A DNA stretch of 47,520 nucleotides. Origin: Arthrobacter psychrolactophilus. Its GTDB lineage: Bacteria; Actinomycetota; Actinomycetes; Actinomycetales; Micrococcaceae. Position numbers and translations under genes: made by a program. The stretch is from the NCBI RefSeq assembly GCF_003219795.1, contig NZ_QJVC01000026.1, positions 1-47,520 on the forward strand, read 5' to 3'. The notes beneath the pieces were generated by a model. It was not told the origin of the DNA, did no database searches, and saw only the letters and a program-made list of their open reading frames with translations. The stretch's first letter is position 1. Each line of letters begins with the position of its first letter. Positions 30,559-39,495 of this stretch are shown here, in pieces.

Positions 30559-31021
30559 GGAAGGGTGCCGCCTTTCATGGTGCGAAAAAAATTTCAATAG
30601 GTCTTTGACAAGGGACCTGGGTAAGAGGTTCCTCGTCAGTTTTGAATTACATGCTTGCTCACAGCTTAGCCCCTTGAAGTGACCGTTTGGTCATCGAACA
30701 AGGCTTCTGGGAGCTGGGTGGATCAGGAATGGTGAATGTTCTTTGAAACGAAGAATTCTTGTAGTTCGTAGTGTTAATAAGTCCTGTGGATACTGTGGAT
30801 AAGTGCTTCTCACCGCGTGGTTTCACCGAAGTTGCCTGTGCACAGCCTGTGAGGCTTTACCGCTTGGCGTTGTGAGGACCGGTGGAGAACTTTTAAAGCG
30901 ATTTTAATGATCCACAGCTAACCCCAGAGTTATCCGCAGGCTGTGGGTACTTGTGCCCCTGTTATCCACAGGTGTATCCACAGCTGTTAATTTCTTAGAT
31001 TTTTTTAATCCGCTGCGCGGA
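30559..31021. promoter_or_regulatory. oriC, dnaA-dnaN intergenic part
   Basis: No gene is present. Exact DnaA boxes are at 30794-30802 (reverse) and 30962-30970 (forward). One-mismatch boxes are at 30785, 30908, 30930 and 30974. Next to the forward pair is an AT-rich stretch (30985-31011, GTTAATTTCTTAG followed by a T run) suited to origin unwinding. A small hairpin (31006-31024) overlaps the dnaA stop. The dnaN promoter must also lie here. Confidence 0.85.
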
Positions 31022-32476
31022 TTAGCCTTCACGCTGCTGTTGCTTGATCTTGTTAGTTAGCTCGGTCACCTGGTTGTAAATGGCGCGACGCTCAGCCATC
31101 AGCTCTCGGATTTTCCGATCTGCATGGATGACAGTGGTGTGGTCTCGTCCGCCGAATTCCTGTCCGATCTTCGGTAATGACATGTCCGTTAGTTCGCGGC
31201 ACAGGTACATGGCGATCTGACGGGCCGTGACCAGAGTCCGGGTTCGGGACTTACTGCACAGCTCTTCCAGCGAAATATTGAAGTAGGCGGCTGTCTGACC
31301 GAGGATGGCCGTTGAGGTAATCTCCTGGGCGCCGTCGTCGGTAATGAGGTCTTTAAGGACCAACTCCGCGAGGCCAACGTCGACCGGCTGGCGGTTCAGG
31401 CTTGCAAATGCAGTCACTCGAATCAATGCGCCCTCGAGCTCACGAATATTGGTCGAGATCTTGGAAGCGATGTACTCCAAAGCATCGTCCGGAGCCGAAA
31501 GCCCCTCACCGATCGCCTTCTTTCGCAAAATCGCGATACGTGTTTCTAGTTCAGGCGGCTGAACATCCGTCAGCAAGCCCCACTCGAAGCGTGAACGCAT
31601 CCGCTCCTCAAAGCCCTGAAGCCTCTTGGGAGGAAGGTCAGAGGTAATGACAACCTGCTTGTTGTGGTTGTGCAGGGCATTGAAGGTATGGAAGAACTCT
31701 TCCTGGGTGGCGTCCTTGTTGGCCAGGAACTGAATATCGTCGATCAACAAGATGTCTACATTGCGGTAGAGCTGCTTGAAGCTGGCACCCTCATCGTCAC
31801 GAATGGAGTTAATGAAGTCGTTGGTGAACTCTTCAGAATTCACGTAGCGAACTCGAATGCCGGTGTAGAGACGTCGAGCGTAATGACCGATGGCGTGTAG
31901 CAAGTGAGTCTTGCCCAGTCCGGAGTCGCCATAGATAAACAATGGGTTGTACGCCTTGGCCGGGGCCTCAGCAACAGCGACGGCTGCCGCGTGAGCAAAA
32001 CGGTTAGACGAGCCAATCACGAAGGAGTCAAAGACATACTTTGGATTCAACCGGCCGAATTCCTGAGAAGTACTGGGAAGCGTCGGCGCCGGCTTGGACA
32101 CATGTTCGGTGGGTTCGCTGTGTTCGGAAAGGCTTGAGAGCTCAGAACGCTCGCTCCGTGTGGCGGCAGGGACCTGAACCGGCTCTTCTTCCATCACTGG
32201 AGGAACGAGATCCGCATTGACGCTAAAGGCGCAACTGATTTCTTCGGAAAATACCTGTGACAAGGCGTCGTTCAAGGCCGTATTGAGCTGGTTTTGAAGG
32301 ACTTCCCGGGTGAGTTCGTTAGGAACAGCCACAAGAAGGGTGTTCCCAATCAGACCCTGGGGCTGCGTCAGTACTACGAAGCCGCGCTGTCGAGGGGAGA
32401 CACGTTCGTCCCGTTCAAGGATCCGGATGACCCGCCGCCAGGAACTTCCAACGTCATTGATGTCTTCAGTGCTCAT
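31022..32476 (-). CDS. dnaA: Chromosomal replication initiator DnaA
   Basis: The 484-residue protein has the N-terminal oligomerisation domain (about 1-85), a variable Ser/Glu-rich linker, the AAA+ core with Walker A GDSGLGKT (183-190) and Walker B LLIDDIQF, the Arg-rich sensor region, and the C-terminal DNA-binding helix-turn-helix (about 425-455) with SLPKIGQEFGGRDHTTV. It binds TTATCCACA boxes and melts oriC. AAGGACGG precedes the ATG. Both flanking intergenic regions contain its binding boxes, which implies autoregulation. Confidence 0.98.
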   Translation of the reverse strand: MSTEDINDVGSSWRRVIRILERDERVSPRQRGFVVLTQPQGLIGNTLLVAVPNELTREVLQNQLNTALNDALSQVFSEEISCAFSVNADLVPPVMEEEPVQVPAATRSERSELSSLSEHSEPTEHVSKPAPTLPSTSQEFGRLNPKYVFDSFVIGSSNRFAHAAAVAVAEAPAKAYNPLFIYGDSGLGKTHLLHAIGHYARRLYTGIRVRYVNSEEFTNDFINSIRDDEGASFKQLYRNVDILLIDDIQFLANKDATQEEFFHTFNALHNHNKQVVITSDLPPKRLQGFEERMRSRFEWGLLTDVQPPELETRIAILRKKAIGEGLSAPDDALEYIASKISTNIRELEGALIRVTAFASLNRQPVDVGLAELVLKDLITDDGAQEITSTAILGQTAAYFNISLEELCSKSRTRTLVTARQIAMYLCRELTDMSLPKIGQEFGGRDHTTVIHADRKIRELMAERRAIYNQVTELTNKIKQQQREG

Positions 32477-33038
32477 CGTGAGTTCCGTCCTTACTGCCGG
32501 TTGGTTGACCGGAATACTTGTTTAGCGTACTTACTGCATGTGACTTCGGTTACACATCGTTAACCTGTCAGCCGGATGGGCTGACAACCGTCGATTCGCA
32601 GTAATCCACAGAGTTATGCACATACGTGGATAACTTGCTACGGGCTTAGCCTAGAGGATGAAAAGGCTATAAGATAGCTAGAGAAACGGGTTGTGGATAA
32701 ATCTCACAAAGGTGCGCGGATTCGAGCGCCATCCACAGGTATTGTCCACTAGGTTGTGCACAGCTGTGGATTACGCCGTGAGACCCAGATTTGATCGAAG
32801 AAGGACCATTTTGGCGCCAAACACGGGCCGTAAGTGCCCTGCTTCACAACCGACAGTTTGACTGGGCGGCCTCGAGTGACCTAACGTAGTGAAGTCCCAT
32901 GTGTCTGCTTTGCGCTCATTGCGTGCGCTTCTTTCTAAAGAGAAGCGAGAAGCGGGCATCCATATACTTAGCGTCGACCCCTTTCTTACCTGTTAGCTAC
33001 GGGCAAGGCGCATCTTTTATTGTCTTGGAGTAACTACC
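32477..33038. promoter_or_regulatory. oriC, dnaA-rpmH intergenic part with divergent promoters
   Basis: No gene is present in these 562 bases. An exact DnaA box is at 32692-32700 (reverse). One-mismatch boxes are at 32602, 32614, 32625 and 32765, and a TTGTCCACT variant is at 32742. A -10-like TATACT at 32963-32968 is a possible rpmH promoter, without a good -35. The region separates leftward (dnaA, dnaN) and rightward (rpmH) transcription. Confidence 0.75.
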
Positions 33039-33176
33039 GTGAGCAAGCGGACTTTTCAGCCGAACAACCGCCGTCGTGCCAAGAAGCACGGCTTCCGCCT
33101 TCGCATGCGCACTCGTGCCGGCCGCGCCATTTTGGCAGCCCGCCGCACCAAGGGTCGCGTAGAGTTGTCGGCCTAA
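33039..33176 (+). CDS. rpmH: 50S ribosomal protein L34
   Basis: The 45-residue, very basic product reads [19 protein letters not shown] and ends GRVELSA, a complete bL34. The GTG start follows CTTGGAGTAAC. It is the first gene of the rpmH-rnpA-yidD-yidC block next to oriC and is too short to appear among long reading frames. Confidence 0.97.
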   Translation: MSKRTFQPNNRRRAKKHGFRLRMRTRAGRAILAARRTKGRVELSA

Positions 33177-33231
33177 ACAATAACTGCTTGACGATTCGTC
33201 GAGCCTTACTGAAGTAACGGTAGGACGCACG

Positions 33232-33624
33232 GTGCTAGCCACCAAGAATAGAATGCGGACTTCCGCCAACTTCTCACATACTGTACGTTCCGGTGCCCGA
33301 AATGGGCGCCGGAACGTAGTGTTATATATGGTGTCTTCTTCTCCTGACGAACCCAGTCAAATCGGGTTCATCGTGGCGAAAACTGTTGGGAACGCTGTGA
33401 CCCGTAATCTCGTTAAGAGAAGACTGAGGGAAATAGTTGTCGAGACAATTAGGCAGTATCCCTATGGAGTCAAGGTAGTTGTACGGGCTTTGCCTGTCTC
33501 TGCCGAGGCCTCCTTTGGGGATCTTGTCGTGGACTATCGCAAGGCATTTTCCTCCGTTTCCTCCCGCCTTGCGGGGAGAAACGGTGATGTCGCGCGTCCG
33601 ACACCGGCACTCTCAGTAGAATAA
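33232..33624 (+). CDS. rnpA: Ribonuclease P protein component
   Basis: The 130-residue basic protein has the RNase P signature GNAVTRNLVKRRLRE (the RNR-type motif) and an N-terminal RTSANFSHTVRSG strand. It supports the catalytic RNA in tRNA 5' maturation. The start is GTG at 33232, 55 bases after rpmH. The C-terminal extension after residue 110 is low in conservation. Confidence 0.95.
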   Translation: MLATKNRMRTSANFSHTVRSGARNGRRNVVLYMVSSSPDEPSQIGFIVAKTVGNAVTRNLVKRRLREIVVETIRQYPYGVKVVVRALPVSAEASFGDLVVDYRKAFSSVSSRLAGRNGDVARPTPALSVE

Positions 33625-33654
33625 GGTTCATGCATCAAAAGGAGACGAGTCTTT

Positions 33655-34050
33655 GTGAATTCCTCACAAACGCAAGGTAGTGCGCCCAAGCGGCTCACCG
33701 CCGTCATGAACTTCTTTTGGCATGTTCCTCGCAACATCCTTATTATCGTTTTGAAACTATACCGGCGCGTCGTCTCACCCATGTATGGGCAGGTGTGCCG
33801 GTTTTTTCCGTCATGTTCTGCTTATGCGTTGGAAGCAGTGACCGTTCACGGTGCAGTTAAAGGCAGCTGGTTTGCGATGCGACGCATCGTCCGCTGCCAT
33901 CCCTGGAATTCCGGCGGCATCGATCATGTTCCCGCTCCGGTGCACGTCAATTGGGATGATCCTTCTACGGTTCCCCTCATTGTCCAGCTAAACCACCCGC
34001 ATGTTTTTCTGGCCAAGCAACAGGAAACACAAAGCCGCAATTCGGCTTGA
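33655..34050 (+). CDS. yidD: Membrane protein insertion efficiency factor YidD
   Basis: The 131-residue protein contains the full YidD core: LKLYRRVVSPMYGQVCRFFPSCSAYALEA is conserved in pattern (cited here in two pieces, LKLYRRVVSP and FFPSCSAYALEA), followed by RCHPWNSGGID. Three conserved cysteines are present. The GTG start follows GGAGACGAG. An extra N-terminus of about 22 residues and a C-terminal tail of about 35 residues exceed the minimal family length. It lies between rnpA and yidC as usual. Confidence 0.95.
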   Translation: MNSSQTQGSAPKRLTAVMNFFWHVPRNILIIVLKLYRRVVSPMYGQVCRFFPSCSAYALEAVTVHGAVKGSWFAMRRIVRCHPWNSGGIDHVPAPVHVNWDDPSTVPLIVQLNHPHVFLAKQQETQSRNSA

Positions 34051-34068
34051 GGAGATTAGAAAAGAAAT

Positions 34069-35031
34069 ATGGGCTTCTTCGATACAATTCTGTTCCCCTT
34101 CAAATGGCTTGTGTCATGGATCATGGTGCAGTTCCATGATGGACTGACCTTCCTTGGACTGGACGCAGCCTCTGGTGTGACCTGGACACTGGCCATTATT
34201 GGCCTAGTTTTGGTGATTCGTGCCGCTTTGATTCCTGTGTTTGTTAAGCAGATCAAGGCTCAGCGCGGTATGCAGGCGCTTCAGCCGGACATGAAGAAGC
34301 TGCAGGCTAAATACAAGGGCAAGACTGACCAGCTGTCACGTCAGGCCATGGGCCAGGAACAGATGGCCCTGTACAAGGAACACGGTACGAACCCGTTCTC
34401 CGCATGCTTGCCCATGCTGATCCAGATGCCGTTCTTCTTCTCCCTCTTCCAGGTGCTTTCTGGTGTAGCTAAGGCCAACGCCGACAACGTGGGCATCGGC
34501 GCTATGACACACGACCAGGTAGTTCAGTTTGATGAGGCCACCATTTTTGGTGCTCGTCTCTCGGATGCACTCTTGCCGTCGCTCCAGGGCGGAAACCTTA
34601 CGGTGGCTATCGCCTTCCTCTCGATCATCATGATCCTGGCGATGATCGCTTCACAGTTCATTACTCAGAAGCAGATCATGTCCAAGAACATGTCTGAAGA
34701 AGCTATGCAGGGCCCCTTCATGAAGCAGCAGAAGATGATGCTTTATGTACTGCCGCTCGTCTTCGGTATTGGTGGCGTGAACTTCCCCATCGGTGTATTG
34801 ATCTACTGGACGACCACTAACCTCTGGACCATGGGCCAGCAGTTCTTCGTAATTCGTCGTATGCCGACTCCAGGATCACCTGCGTACCGGGAATACCAGA
34901 AGCGCCGCGAAGCCAAGGGCTTGCCGCTTCTCGGAGCTTCCAAGAAGAAGACTGAGGAAGAGCCTGAGGTAATTCCAGAGGTCAAAGGCCAGCGCAGCCA
35001 GCCACAACGCAAGAACAGGAAGAAGAAATAA
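34069..35031 (+). CDS. yidC: Membrane protein insertase YidC (OxaA type)
   Basis: The 320-residue protein has the Oxa1 core of five membrane helices (first near 30-52; others near 105-130, 180-205, 225-250). It shows the conserved NPFSACLPMLIQMPFFFSLF-type segment beginning at about residue 104 and a highly basic C-terminus (NRKKK). The long periplasmic P1 domain of E. coli is absent, as in Gram-positives. GAGGAG precedes the ATG, and the stop overlaps the khpB ATG by one base. Confidence 0.96.
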   Translation: MGFFDTILFPFKWLVSWIMVQFHDGLTFLGLDAASGVTWTLAIIGLVLVIRAALIPVFVKQIKAQRGMQALQPDMKKLQAKYKGKTDQLSRQAMGQEQMALYKEHGTNPFSACLPMLIQMPFFFSLFQVLSGVAKANADNVGIGAMTHDQVVQFDEATIFGARLSDALLPSLQGGNLTVAIAFLSIIMILAMIASQFITQKQIMSKNMSEEAMQGPFMKQQKMMLYVLPLVFGIGGVNFPIGVLIYWTTTNLWTMGQQFFVIRRMPTPGSPAYREYQKRREAKGLPLLGASKKKTEEEPEVIPEVKGQRSQPQRKNRKKK

Positions 35032-35558
35032 TGCCTGAAGAAATGCAACTTGTCCCTGAAGAAGCCACAGATGCAGCTAGCACCGGCGCTAGCCGTCTGG
35101 AAGAGGAAGGCGACATCGCAGCCGACTACCTCGAAGAACTTTTGGATATTGCCGATATTGATGGAGACATTGATATTGAGGTTCGCAACGGTCGAACATA
35201 CATCTCCATCGTGGCAGAAGAAGGTTCCGACACTCTCGCAAACTTGGTTGGCGAGGGCGGAGAGGTACTCGATGCTCTGCAGGAGTTAACTCGTCTTAGC
35301 GTGCTCTCATCGACCGAAAGTCGTTCACGCCTCGTTCTGGACATTTCCGGTTACCGAGATCGCCGGAGTGCTGAGTTGGCAAAGATTGCCAGTGATGCTG
35401 CTGAAGCGATCAAGGCCGGTCAGGAATCTGTTGCTCTGGAACCCATGGGTGCATATGAGCGCAAGATCGTACACGACACCATCGCTGATCTGGGGCTCGA
35501 ATCGGAGTCCGAGGGCGAAGGCGTCAACCGCCACATTGTGGTGACAGCTGCGCAATAA
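35031..35558 (+). CDS. khpB: KhpB/Jag RNA-binding protein (KH and R3H domains)
   Basis: The 175-residue protein has an acidic N-terminus (about 1-45), a KH-like domain (about 45-110, GEGGEVLDALQELTRL) and an R3H domain with the R-x3-H motif in ERKIVHDTI (about 145-150). It lacks the long Jag_N domain of Firmicutes, as is usual in Actinobacteria. It is translationally coupled to yidC. Its RNA targets are unknown. Confidence 0.94.
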   Translation: MPEEMQLVPEEATDAASTGASRLEEEGDIAADYLEELLDIADIDGDIDIEVRNGRTYISIVAEEGSDTLANLVGEGGEVLDALQELTRLSVLSSTESRSRLVLDISGYRDRRSAELAKIASDAAEAIKAGQESVALEPMGAYERKIVHDTIADLGLESESEGEGVNRHIVVTAAQ

Positions 35559-35586
35559 GGCGCAACTGTAGGAAAGTTTCCAATTG

Positions 35587-35620
35587 GTCCCGGCCACTGC
35601 CTGAGGGGAGTGGCCGGGAC
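35587..35620 (+). terminator. Hairpin between khpB and rsmG
   Basis: A perfect 12-bp stem GTCCCGGCCACT/AGTGGCCGGGAC has a 10-nt loop. The downstream bases (TTGAAGTTAAG) are not U-rich, so it may be a partial terminator or an RNA-stability element within a continuing transcript. Confidence 0.55.
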
Positions 35621-35641
35621 TTGAAGTTAAGAGGACAAACA

Positions 35642-36280
35642 GTGGTGGAACTTACGGCTCAAGAAGCTGAGGCAGCTCAGCGTATCTTTGGCGATCAGCT
35701 CGATTTGGCCAAGCGTTATGTAGAACATTTGGCTACGTCGGGTATTGAACGAGGCTTGATTGGACCACGTGAGGTTCCGCGCCTGTGGAGCCGTCACGTG
35801 CTGAACTGTGCCGTTGTGGCAGAACTGATCGACGAGGGTGCAAAGGTTGCTGACGTAGGCAGCGGCGCAGGCCTGCCTGGGCTTTGTTTGGCCATCGCTC
35901 GTCCGGATCTCTACCTGACTCTTATTGAGCCGCTAGAGCGCCGCGTGACCTGGCTTGAGGAAGTCGTGATGGATCTGGGACTCTCCAATGTGGAGATCAT
36001 CCGATCACGCGCCGAAGCCGCGATTGGCAAAGTTGAATGCTCGGTTGTAACCGCGCGCGCTGTTTCCGCTCTGAAAACTTTGGCACCGTTGACGATTCCG
36101 CTTTTGGGTGGCCAAGGTGAGCTACTCGCAATCAAGGGACGTAGCGCGGAAGAGGAAATCGCCACCGCAGGCAAGACTCTGAGGAATTTGGGCGGCTACG
36201 AAACCTCGGTCGTCATCGCCGGCCAGGATGTCTTAGAAGAACCCACTACGGTGGTTCGTGTGAAGGTAAAGCGGCGCTGA
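35642..36280 (+). CDS. rsmG: 16S rRNA (guanine527-N7)-methyltransferase RsmG
   Basis: The 212-residue protein begins at the GTG at 35642 after AAGAGGAC. The SAM-binding VADVGSGAGLPGLCLAI motif is near 76-92, with further RsmG features: RHVLNC, ARAVSALKTL and GRSAEEEI. It methylates G527 of 16S rRNA, and its loss typically gives low-level streptomycin resistance. It lies immediately before parA as in most bacteria. Confidence 0.96.
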   Translation: MVELTAQEAEAAQRIFGDQLDLAKRYVEHLATSGIERGLIGPREVPRLWSRHVLNCAVVAELIDEGAKVADVGSGAGLPGLCLAIARPDLYLTLIEPLERRVTWLEEVVMDLGLSNVEIIRSRAEAAIGKVECSVVTARAVSALKTLAPLTIPLLGGQGELLAIKGRSAEEEIATAGKTLRNLGGYETSVVIAGQDVLEEPTTVVRVKVKRR

Positions 36281-36354
36281 TTCCCACGCCAGTGGGTAGG
36301 AACCGATAGGCTAGAGGTTGGCAACCGTAGCCACAGGAAAGTGAGAGTGTCAGC

Positions 36355-37410
36355 GTGACCAGTAGCGAAGCAGCTTCGCAACGGATCCCTCCGTTCATGA
36401 CATTGGGGTCGGCACGTTCTAACGCCTCATATCAACCGAAAATGGTTGATCATGGTCAAAACAAGTCGAATGCGCTTGTTTCACGTGAAACAAGCGCGAG
36501 TGCAATAAGTCCCATGGATAACGATTTTGATGACAGTAGCCCCATTGCGAGCCAGCTTGTCAGTGAAACGAAGCGCCGCGAACGACTCTTGGGACGCCGA
36601 CTTCCGAGACCTGGGCGTACTCGAATCCTTACGGTAGCCAACCAAAAGGGTGGTGTGGGAAAGACCACAACCACCGTTAATGTTGCGGCTGCCCTTGCAT
36701 CAGCAGGCCTTCAGGTCATGGTTATTGACATCGACCCACAGGGAAATGCTTCCACGGCCCTAGGTGTTCCTCACCATGCTGAGATCGACAGTATCTATGA
36801 CGTTCTCATCAATGATTTCGCCCTGGCTGACGTTGTGGCGCAGTGCCCGGACATCGATAACTTGTACTGTGCGCCCGCTACGATTCACTTGGCTGGTGCA
36901 GAAATCGAGCTCGTGTCTCTCGTAGCGAGAGAGCAAAGACTTCGCCGTGCTATCGATGAATATGTAAGGTTCCGCGAGAACAACGGCCAGGAGCGTCTGG
37001 ACTTCATCTTCATTGATTGCCCGCCGAGCCTCGGCTTGCTGACTGTCAACGCATTCTGTGCAGCAAATGAAGTCATGATTCCAATTCAGTGTGAGTACTA
37101 TGCGCTAGAAGGACTGAGCCAGCTCCTGAAGAACATTGGGATGATTCAGAAGCACCTCAACTCGGATCTCGTCATGTCCACGATATTGCTGACCATGTAT
37201 GACGGTCGAACGAACCTGGCAGCTCATGTGGCGGCGGATGTACGGGAGCACTTCCCAGAACAGGTACTGCAGGCGATGATTCCAAGATCTGTAAGGATCT
37301 CAGAAGCGCCCAGCTATCAGCAGACTGTCATGACATACGATCCGTCTTCGACTGGCGCACTGTCATATTTGGAAGCCGCTGCCGAGCTAGCTGAACGGTC
37401 TGTGCCCTAG
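36355..37410 (+). CDS. parA: Chromosome-partitioning ATPase ParA (Soj)
   Basis: The frame encodes 351 residues with the deviant Walker A KGGVGKT at 98-104, Walker A' DIDPQGNAST, Walker B FIDCPPSLGLLT and the C-terminal PSYQQTVMTYD. The N-terminal 90 residues are disordered and contain VSRETS, which is the translation of an embedded parS site. Possible starts are GTG 36355 (weak GTGAGAG upstream), ATG 36397 and ATG 36514. The last gives 298 residues, near the usual ParA core length, and would put the parS before the gene. It is separated from parB by 85 bases. Confidence 0.95.
   Translation: MTSSEAASQRIPPFMTLGSARSNASYQPKMVDHGQNKSNALVSRETSASAISPMDNDFDDSSPIASQLVSETKRRERLLGRRLPRPGRTRILTVANQKGGVGKTTTTVNVAAALASAGLQVMVIDIDPQGNASTALGVPHHAEIDSIYDVLINDFALADVVAQCPDIDNLYCAPATIHLAGAEIELVSLVAREQRLRRAIDEYVRFRENNGQERLDFIFIDCPPSLGLLTVNAFCAANEVMIPIQCEYYALEGLSQLLKNIGMIQKHLNSDLVMSTILLTMYDGRTNLAAHVAADVREHFPEQVLQAMIPRSVRISEAPSYQQTVMTYDPSSTGALSYLEAAAELAERSVP
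36472..36497. promoter_or_regulatory. parS site 1, 26-bp perfect palindrome inside parA
   Basis: The consensus TGTTTCACGTGAAACA occupies 36477-36492, and symmetry extends five bases on each side (GCGCT... to ...AGCGC). It lies within the 5' part of the longest parA frame. ParB should nucleate here. Confidence 0.95.
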
Positions 37411-37495
37411 GTGTTTGCGTGGTCAAGTACTTTGCAACTTACAATGAAGCTCAACAGACCCCTTGGCAGGGGTTCATTCAACGGAGGACGTCTCA

Positions 37496-38527
37496 ATGAC
37501 TGACAAGCGCAGAGGTCTTGGTCGCGGATTAGGTGCCTTGATCCCCAGTTCGTCTGGCGATGAGACGGGCAATGCTCTACCGACGCGGCCAGTAGACCTC
37601 TTTTTCCCGGAACCAAAGGGTCGCAAGCCGGTGGAGACTCCGGTAAAGGCTCCGAAGGTAGCTAAGCGCCCTTCGGCGGCTGCTAGCGCCGTTCAGCCCT
37701 CATTGTTGGACGTACCAGGTGCCACGTTCATGGAATTGCCTGTTGGCAAGATCCATCCGAACCGGAAACAGCCCCGTACCGTCTTCGACGAAGACGATAT
37801 GGCGGAATTGGTTCACTCCGTCCGTGAAATCGGCGTTCTGCAGCCCATCGTGGTCCGCCGATCGACCGAAAAGGGTGACCAACCCTATGAATTGGTCATG
37901 GGTGAACGACGCTGGCGCGCCACGCAAGCCGCGGGGCTGGCGACTATCCCCGTCATTGTTCGCGAAACTACGGATGACAACCTTCTTCGTGATGCTCTGC
38001 TCGAAAACCTGCACCGGAGTCAACTTAATCCCTTGGAGGAAGCTGCTGCATACCAGCAACTTCTCGAGGACTTTGGCACAACGCATGAACAATTAGCCGA
38101 CAGGATTGGGCGGTCCCGTCCTCAGGTTTCCAATACGCTAAGGCTCCTGAAGCTGCCTACTGCTGTACAGCGCAGGGTAGCGGCAGGTGTACTGTCGGCG
38201 GGGCATGCTCGAGCCCTGCTAGCCCTACCTGAATCTGCCGCAATGGAAGAGTTTGCTCAGAAAATTGTTTCTGAGGGAATGTCCGTCAGGGCCACGGAAG
38301 AGGCCGTGCAGCTTTACCAGGCGCCTCTCGATGGAAAGAAGCCGGCAACAAAGACGCCGAGCCCTCGGCACGAGCGGCTGGATTTCTTGGCCAGTTCCTT
38401 GTCGGATCGTTTAGATACAAATGTCAAGATCTCGCTTGGTTCCAAAAAAGGCAAGGTCAGTATCGAGTTCGCTTCGGTTGAGGATCTCAACCGCATCATG
38501 GAAGTTTTGAGTCCGGGCAGCAACTAG
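37496..38527 (+). CDS. parB: Chromosome-partitioning CTPase/DNA clamp ParB (Spo0J)
   Basis: The start is ATG at 37496 after ACGGAGGACG, giving 343 residues. The N-terminus [17 protein letters not shown] is the ParA-stimulating segment. The ParB/Srx CTP-binding motifs are visible as GERRWRA near 140 and [10 protein letters not shown] near 175. The parS-binding helix-turn-helix ([15 protein letters not shown] near 210) and a C-terminal dimerisation domain complete it. It binds the four parS sites listed here and spreads as a CTP clamp. Confidence 0.97.
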   Translation: MTDKRRGLGRGLGALIPSSSGDETGNALPTRPVDLFFPEPKGRKPVETPVKAPKVAKRPSAAASAVQPSLLDVPGATFMELPVGKIHPNRKQPRTVFDEDDMAELVHSVREIGVLQPIVVRRSTEKGDQPYELVMGERRWRATQAAGLATIPVIVRETTDDNLLRDALLENLHRSQLNPLEEAAAYQQLLEDFGTTHEQLADRIGRSRPQVSNTLRLLKLPTAVQRRVAAGVLSAGHARALLALPESAAMEEFAQKIVSEGMSVRATEEAVQLYQAPLDGKKPATKTPSPRHERLDFLASSLSDRLDTNVKISLGSKKGKVSIEFASVEDLNRIMEVLSPGSN

Positions 38528-38542
38528 TTCGACTAAGAGATG

Positions 38543-38574
38543 ATCGGCAGTGTTTCACGTGAAACACTGCCGAT
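38543..38574. promoter_or_regulatory. parS site 2, 32-bp perfect palindrome just after parB
   Basis: The exact consensus TGTTTCACGTGAAACA (38551-38566) is extended to a 32-bp perfect inverted repeat by ATCGGCAG and CTGCCGAT. It starts 16 bases after the parB stop and is followed by TGTCATTTAAG. As RNA it would fold into a 16-bp stem without a loop, so it may also act in termination. Confidence 0.93.
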
Positions 38575-38723
38575 TGTCATTTAAGTGAGCTCTCCAGGAT
38601 TGATCCTAAGGAATGAAAGTTGGATCAGTCTGTCGCTTGCAAGGCGGCATTGAGTTCACATTTGGCGCGTCCGGTGCGCTGGAAGTACGAAAGCGACAGT
38701 TTCGCCGGAATATCCAAAAGTGA

Positions 38724-38739
38724 AGTTTCACGTGAAACA
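38724..38739. promoter_or_regulatory. parS site 3
   Basis: AGTTTCACGTGAAACA matches the 16-bp consensus except for the first base, with the 14-bp core palindrome GTTTCACGTGAAAC intact. Confidence 0.9.
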
Positions 38740-38885
38740 TCTTTGACCGCTCGTCCGAAACTCGTGCGGCATTTTCGAATGAGGTCTAAGCAGTTAACTA
38801 AGACAATGTTGTAAGAGTGGAACTAAGCCGACGACTTGCCTCAATAGGGCGCTGTGTACAACCGGCATAGGGGCGGATGAATTGT

Positions 38886-38901
38886 CGTTTCACGTGAAAC
38901 A
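38886..38901. promoter_or_regulatory. parS site 4
   Basis: CGTTTCACGTGAAACA has one mismatch from the consensus at the first base, with the core palindrome intact. It lies 162 bases after site 3. Confidence 0.9.
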
Positions 38902-39470
38902 GTTATCGCGACATGCTGTGCTCACATTGATGTGAGTGGCAGTTAAGGAAAGCTAGAAAAAATTGGCAAGAGATACCGGCCACTGACCTTGAGTGAGTAG
39001 CTTCCCTATAAGCGGTAGCCATTGCCGAGCGGAGTGGTTGTTTAGCGTGTACAACAAGTTCTTCTATTATTGACGACATAGAGAAGTCGCCAGTAAGGAC
39101 GTCGATAGTCACTGATATGCGAACGAAGGGGGAGTGAAGTACGTAAAAATGCGAATTCACTTGGGTAAGGATCGGCGAGCCTGGTCCGCCAGTCCGACCC
39201 TTCCAGTAATGCCTGGGCCCCGTTAATCTTGACTAGCAAGTTGACTATCACTGGTTCGATGAATGTATTCGGCGGAGCAACGGTTGTCTCTGTCATGGTT
39301 GGCAGAATCGTATATCTATTCGGTACTATCAGCCTTTCCCTTCAGAATTGGTGGCGTAGTTTCGGGCTGAATCGTCCGGATTCGATCAGATCCCGACGAC
39401 ATAATTGCTGAGGTTTCGGAAGTTGAGGGCGGATCCTCGGAGGCGCTCCAAGCGTCCGATGATTACATAT

Positions 39471-39495
39471 GGTGGATGGTGGATGGTGGATGGTG
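39471..39495 (+). repeat. Heptanucleotide tandem repeat GGTGGAT, 3.5 copies
   Basis: Three full GGTGGAT units and a half unit stand in a non-coding stretch. The unit is not a multiple of three, so it is not a peptide repeat. Confidence 0.85.

Noticed and set aside
31006-31024. Hairpin at the end of dnaA as a terminator
   Set aside because: In dnaA transcript orientation the stem is followed by A residues rather than U; it more likely belongs to the AT-rich oriC segment.
38620-38814. 64-residue open frame after parB
   Set aside because: It overlaps parS site 3 (its VSRET is the translated palindrome), has no ribosome-binding site and no family resemblance.
39042-39296. 84-residue reverse open frame
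   Set aside because: It shows no recognisable domain, has no clear ribosome-binding site and lies in the decayed zone; a chance frame is more likely.
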